From: Hyphomicrobium_A sp963812795
GTDB lineage: Bacteria > Pseudomonadota > Alphaproteobacteria > Rhizobiales > Hyphomicrobiaceae
Assembly (NCBI GenBank): GCA_963812795.1
Contig: CAWEWG010000009.1
Coordinates: 62,001 to 126,000 of the forward strand
Direction: 5' to 3'
Length of the DNA: 64,000 nucleotides
Shown: piece by piece, positions 61,055-64,000 of the stretch
Numbering within the stretch: the first letter of the stretch is position 1
Layout of the letters: each line of letters starts with the position of its first letter
Notes under the pieces: model-generated
The model's database searches: none
Seen by the model: only the letters and a program-made list of their open reading frames with translations
What the model was told of the DNA's origin: nothing
Made by a program: the position numbers and the translations under genes

Positions 61055-62100
61055 TGAGCGGGGGCTCTGATCCCCGCCGGCGACGGCCGTTGGCCGTCAG
61101 CATGGGCGACCCGGCCGGCATCGGCCCGGAAATCACCTTGCGCGCCTGGCTCGACCGCAGCGATCGCGGCCTCGATCCCTTCGTGGTCTTCGGTGACAAG
61201 CACGTATTCGCCGAGCGCGCGCGGCTGCTGGGGCTCGCCGTTCCCATCGCTTGGGTCAATGCGCCAGGCGAGGCGCCGGAGCTCTTCGGTAGCGCGCTCC
61301 CCGTGTTGCACAGCCCGCTACCGGTGCACGTGACAGTCGGGGTTGCCGACGCCGCCAATGCCACCGGAATAATTGGCGCCATCGAGGCGGCAACCGCGGC
61401 GGTGGTGCGTGGCGAAGCTGCCGCGCTCGTCACCAACCCCATCGCCAAGCACGTCGTGACAAGCGCGGGCTTTCCATTTCCCGGACACACCGAGTTCCTG
61501 GCAGCCCTCGCCGAGCGGCACTCGGGACGCCACATCCATCCGGTGATGATGCTCGCCTCGCACGAGCTGCGCGTCGTCCCGCTCACCGTGCATTGCGCCC
61601 TCGCCGAAGTTCCAAAGGCCATCACCCGCGGCCTGATCTTCGAAACGGCGCGCATCACCTACGCGGCGCTGAAGCGCGATTTCGGCATCAGCGCGCCGCG
61701 CATCGCCGTCGCCGGGCTCAACCCGCACGCCGGCGAAGCTGGCACCATGGGCCGCGAGGAAATCGAGACGATTGCGCCGGCCATCGCCGACCTGCGCGCC
61801 GAGGGCCTATCGGTCACCGGCCCCCATTCCGCCGACACGCTGTTTCACGCCGCCGCGCGGCGTGGTTATGACGCCGTCATCGCCATGTACCACGACCAGG
61901 CGCTGATCCCGCTGAAGACGCTCGGCTTCGATGAGGGCGTCAACGTCACGCTGGGGCTACCGTTCGTGCGCACCTCGCCCGACCACGGCACCGCCTTTGA
62001 CATCGCCGCCGAGGGCCGTGCCTCGGCCCACAGCTTCATCGAAGCGCTGAAGCTGGCTTCGTCCATCGTGGCGGCGCGCGCTGCGGCGCCGCCGTCATGA
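61054..62100 (+). CDS. pdxA: 4-hydroxythreonine-4-phosphate dehydrogenase
   Basis: A 348-residue NAD-dependent enzyme of pyridoxal phosphate synthesis. Motifs include SMGDPAGIGPEITLRAW, LVTNPIAKHVV, the metal-site region GLNPHAGEAG, and AMYHDQALIPLK. The start overlaps the surA stop by one base and its stop overlaps rsmA by four bases; the surA-pdxA-rsmA order is widespread in proteobacteria. Confidence 0.97.
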   Translation: MSGGSDPRRRRPLAVSMGDPAGIGPEITLRAWLDRSDRGLDPFVVFGDKHVFAERARLLGLAVPIAWVNAPGEAPELFGSALPVLHSPLPVHVTVGVADAANATGIIGAIEAATAAVVRGEAAALVTNPIAKHVVTSAGFPFPGHTEFLAALAERHSGRHIHPVMMLASHELRVVPLTVHCALAEVPKAITRGLIFETARITYAALKRDFGISAPRIAVAGLNPHAGEAGTMGREEIETIAPAIADLRAEGLSVTGPHSADTLFHAAARRGYDAVIAMYHDQALIPLKTLGFDEGVNVTLGLPFVRTSPDHGTAFDIAAEGRASAHSFIEALKLASSIVAARAAAPPS

Positions 62101-62993
62101 GCGCCGGCGAGCGCGAGCCCGCGTCCGGTGCCAGTCCCGATGGTCTGCCACCGCTGCGCGAGGTGATCCGCGCCTTCGATCTCGCCGCCAAGAAGAGCCT
62201 CGGGCAAAACTTCATCCTCGACCTCAACCTGACGCGACGCATCGCCCGTGCTGCCGGATCGCTCGACGGCCGCACCGTCGTCGAAGTGGGGCCGGGGCCC
62301 GGAGGATTGACGCGCGCCCTGCTCCTCGAAGGTGCCGCGCGCGTCATCGCGGTGGAGCGCGACGAGCGTACCCGCGGCGCCTTGGAGATGATCGCCCAGC
62401 GCTATCCGGGCCAGCTCGATGTGCATTTCGGCGACGCGCTGAAAGCCGATTGGCCAAAGCTGCTCGGCTCGGCGAGCGGGCGCGCGGTCATCGTCGCCAA
62501 CCTTCCCTACGGGGTCGCCACGCTGCTGCTCACCGGTTGGCTCGACAGCGAGCCGTGGCCGCCATGGTTTGCGCGCATGGTGCTGATGTTCCAGAAGGAG
62601 GTCGCCGAGCGCATCGTCGCCGCACCCGGCAGCAAAATCTACGGCCGCTTGTCGGTGCTGGCGCAGTGGCGGACCTCGCCGCGCATCGTCATGGGCGTTC
62701 CGCGCGAAGCCTTCACGCCGGCGCCCAAGGTTGCATCCGCCGTCGTCGAGCTCGTCCCGCACAAGGAGCCCTCCCCCCCGTGCACGCCGCAGGCCTTGGC
62801 GCGCGTGACGGCGGCGGCATTCGGCCAGCGGCGCAAGATGCTGCGCTCCAGCCTCAAACAGCTCGTCGACGAGCCGGAGGCCCTGCTGCAAGCTTGCGGC
62901 ATCGCCGGCAACCTACGCGCCGAGGACCTCTCGGTGAAGGATTTCGCCCGCATGGCGCTCGTCTACGAGCGGTCGACGCTGCGGCGCCCCTAG
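62097..62993 (+). CDS. rsmA: 16S rRNA dimethyladenosine methyltransferase
   Basis: A 298-residue SAM methyltransferase (KsgA) that dimethylates two adenosines at the 3' end of 16S rRNA. Motifs are KKSLGQNFILDLNLTRRIAR, EVGPGPGGLTRALL and NLPYGVATLLLTGWL. Stop overlaps the convergent membrane-protein gene by four bases. Confidence 0.97.
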   Translation: MSAGEREPASGASPDGLPPLREVIRAFDLAAKKSLGQNFILDLNLTRRIARAAGSLDGRTVVEVGPGPGGLTRALLLEGAARVIAVERDERTRGALEMIAQRYPGQLDVHFGDALKADWPKLLGSASGRAVIVANLPYGVATLLLTGWLDSEPWPPWFARMVLMFQKEVAERIVAAPGSKIYGRLSVLAQWRTSPRIVMGVPREAFTPAPKVASAVVELVPHKEPSPPCTPQALARVTAAAFGQRRKMLRSSLKQLVDEPEALLQACGIAGNLRAEDLSVKDFARMALVYERSTLRRP

Positions 62994-63475
62994 GGCTCTT
63001 TCGCGTCGCCCGGCTCCGGCATGGCCAGTAGCCGGAAGGTGGCGGCGATGAGCAGGATCGAGATCGGCTTGACCAGCATGACCCAGGAGTTGGCGAAGTT
63101 GCTCTCGGCCCAGTCGGTGGCGAAATCGACGATCAGGTAGACGAGGATGACTCCGACAAGCGTCGTCTTCAGCTCGTGCATCCCCGACGGCCGCATCCAG
63201 GCAGGGAGCATCTGCTTGTCCGCCTTGCTCAGCTGGAAGACGAAACCAAAGGCGATGTTGAAGGCGAAAATAACGAGCACGATCCCGAACAAGAACGAAT
63301 CCGTGCCGCCCATCACCTGCGCGATGGCACCCTTCGGGTCGTGGCCCAGGGTGACCGCGTAGATCGCGTTGATCATACGCGCCGTGCCTTCCCAGAACAT
63401 GACCAGCGCCCCCACGGCTGTGCCAACGGACGCAATGAGCAGGATGAAGCGGAGGGAGACTGCAAACCGGAGCAT
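62990..63475 (-). CDS. YqhA/UPF0114-like membrane protein
   Basis: A 161-residue protein with about four helices (SLRFILLIASVGTAVGALVM, SFLFGIVLVIFAFNIAFGF, TTLVGVILVYLIVDFATDW and ISILLIAATFRLL). The pattern and the QLSKADKQMLPAWM loop fit the YqhA family of unknown function. The Met at 63475 has AGG about eight bases upstream; Mets farther upstream are possible. Confidence 0.75.
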   Translation of the reverse strand: MLRFAVSLRFILLIASVGTAVGALVMFWEGTARMINAIYAVTLGHDPKGAIAQVMGGTDSFLFGIVLVIFAFNIAFGFVFQLSKADKQMLPAWMRPSGMHELKTTLVGVILVYLIVDFATDWAESNFANSWVMLVKPISILLIAATFRLLAMPEPGDAKEP

Positions 63476-63540
63476 GGCTGGACCTGTCGGCGATTGCGGC
63501 ATCAACGCCTAGCACGCCGGGTTTCCGGGCGCACTTGGCG

Positions 63541-64000
63541 TCAGCCTCGCTTGCAGTCGCTCGGCGCCGGGCGCCCCTTGAAGCGGTCGGTGATCCACTC
63601 GACGGCCTGGAAGGCGCTCTTTTCCGCGGCGAAGCTATGCGACACGTTCTTCATGATCTTCAGATCGACGGGCGTCCCGGCGGCGCACAGCATTTTGGCA
63701 AAGCGAACGGTGATGTCGGCGTTGACGTTCTTGTCGGCGCCGCCTTGGGCGATGAACACGGGTGCCGGCTGCCGTGCCTGACCTGGAGAGTTCTTCTCCA
63801 TGAGCGTGCGCCAAGCCGGCACCGTCGTCGGATCGACCTTGAGGAAAGCCTTCTTCAGCGGCTTGGCGAGCTGCAACAGGTTCAGCATCTGCGACAGCGA
63901 CTGAATGCAACTTCCCGCCACCTTTTCGAAGCTCGCCTCGGCCCCGTCCTCGAGCACGCTGTCGAGCGGTATGTTGTAGGTGTGTGCCCACGACAGCAAC
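63541..64000 (-). CDS. Alpha/beta hydrolase, C-terminal part (cut by window edge)
   Basis: The frame ends at 63541 and continues past the right edge. The visible part matches the C-terminal half of secreted lipase/esterase-type hydrolases: catalytic Asp in IAQGGADKNVNADI and His in MKNVSHSFAAEKSA. The nucleophile is outside the window. The substrate is unknown. Confidence 0.75.
   Translation of the reverse strand, partial: LLSWAHTYNIPLDSVLEDGAEASFEKVAGSCIQSLSQMLNLLQLAKPLKKAFLKVDPTTVPAWRTLMEKNSPGQARQPAPVFIAQGGADKNVNADITVRFAKMLCAAGTPVDLKIMKNVSHSFAAEKSAFQAVEWITDRFKGRPAPSDCKRG

Noticed and set aside
1..64000. CRISPR arrays, tRNA/rRNA genes, prophage or insertion sequences
   Set aside because: No spaced direct repeats, cloverleaf-like genes, transposase or phage structural genes were recognised by eye.

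Overview
The window looks like chromosomal DNA of an alphaproteobacterium of the order Hyphomicrobiales (Rhizobiales). The evidence is high GC content and several gene blocks kept in this order: eno-ftsB-pdhA-pdhB-DUF5076-pdhC-lpd-lipA-coq10-like, fused ispDF, dusB-ntrB-ntrC-ntrY-ntrX-dat-hfq-hflX, and lptF-lptG-lptD-surA-pdxA-rsmA. I cannot name the genus. I saw no tRNA, rRNA, CRISPR array, prophage or transposase, so this is mostly core genome with small lineage-specific secreted and membrane proteins between the blocks.

Layout. 0-8.7 kb: C-terminal end of a membrane protein, thrS, an EamA exporter, a MmcQ/YjbR protein, a methyltransferase-like membrane protein next to a YcbB-type L,D-transpeptidase, a membrane protein with an NmrA-like reductase, and an acyltransferase. 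8.7-14 kb, minus strand: all four dedicated queuosine-precursor genes (queF, queD, queE, queC), interrupted by an aldo/keto reductase, a Dps ferritin, a frameshifted secreted-protein gene and a small ORF. 14-24.8 kb, plus strand: enolase, FtsB-like protein and the pyruvate dehydrogenase block with lipoate synthase, carrying two related lipoproteins and two GlsB-like membrane proteins. 24.8-28 kb, minus strand: secreted pentapeptide-repeat protein, NMN amidase (PncC/CinA type), MarR regulator, IspDF. 28-38.4 kb, plus strand: dusB, the NtrBC and NtrYX two-component systems, a D-amino-acid transaminase, Hfq and HflX. 38.4-52.8 kb: accessory genes, including a CorA-like membrane protein, an MHYT-GGDEF-EAL protein, an RhlE helicase, an APC permease, MazG and two tandem secreted paralogues. 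52.9-63 kb: leucyl aminopeptidase, the LPS export genes lptF/lptG/lptD, surA, pdxA and rsmA. The right edge cuts an alpha/beta hydrolase.

Functional links. PdhA, PdhB, PdhC and Lpd form one complex that needs lipoate made by LipA. The only lipoyl domain visible here is on PdhB, because PdhC has none. NtrB/C and NtrY/X sense and regulate nitrogen status. LptF/G/D move LPS to the outer membrane, and SurA assists outer-membrane protein assembly including LptD.

Points worth a second look: the E2 without a lipoyl domain; at least seven reading-frame breaks confined to lptD between intact neighbours; a QueD with Asn where the catalytic Cys should be; tandem lipoproteins inside the PDH block; and a nested inverted repeat present twice (15.5 and 46.4 kb). 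I found no clear new defence or mobile system.
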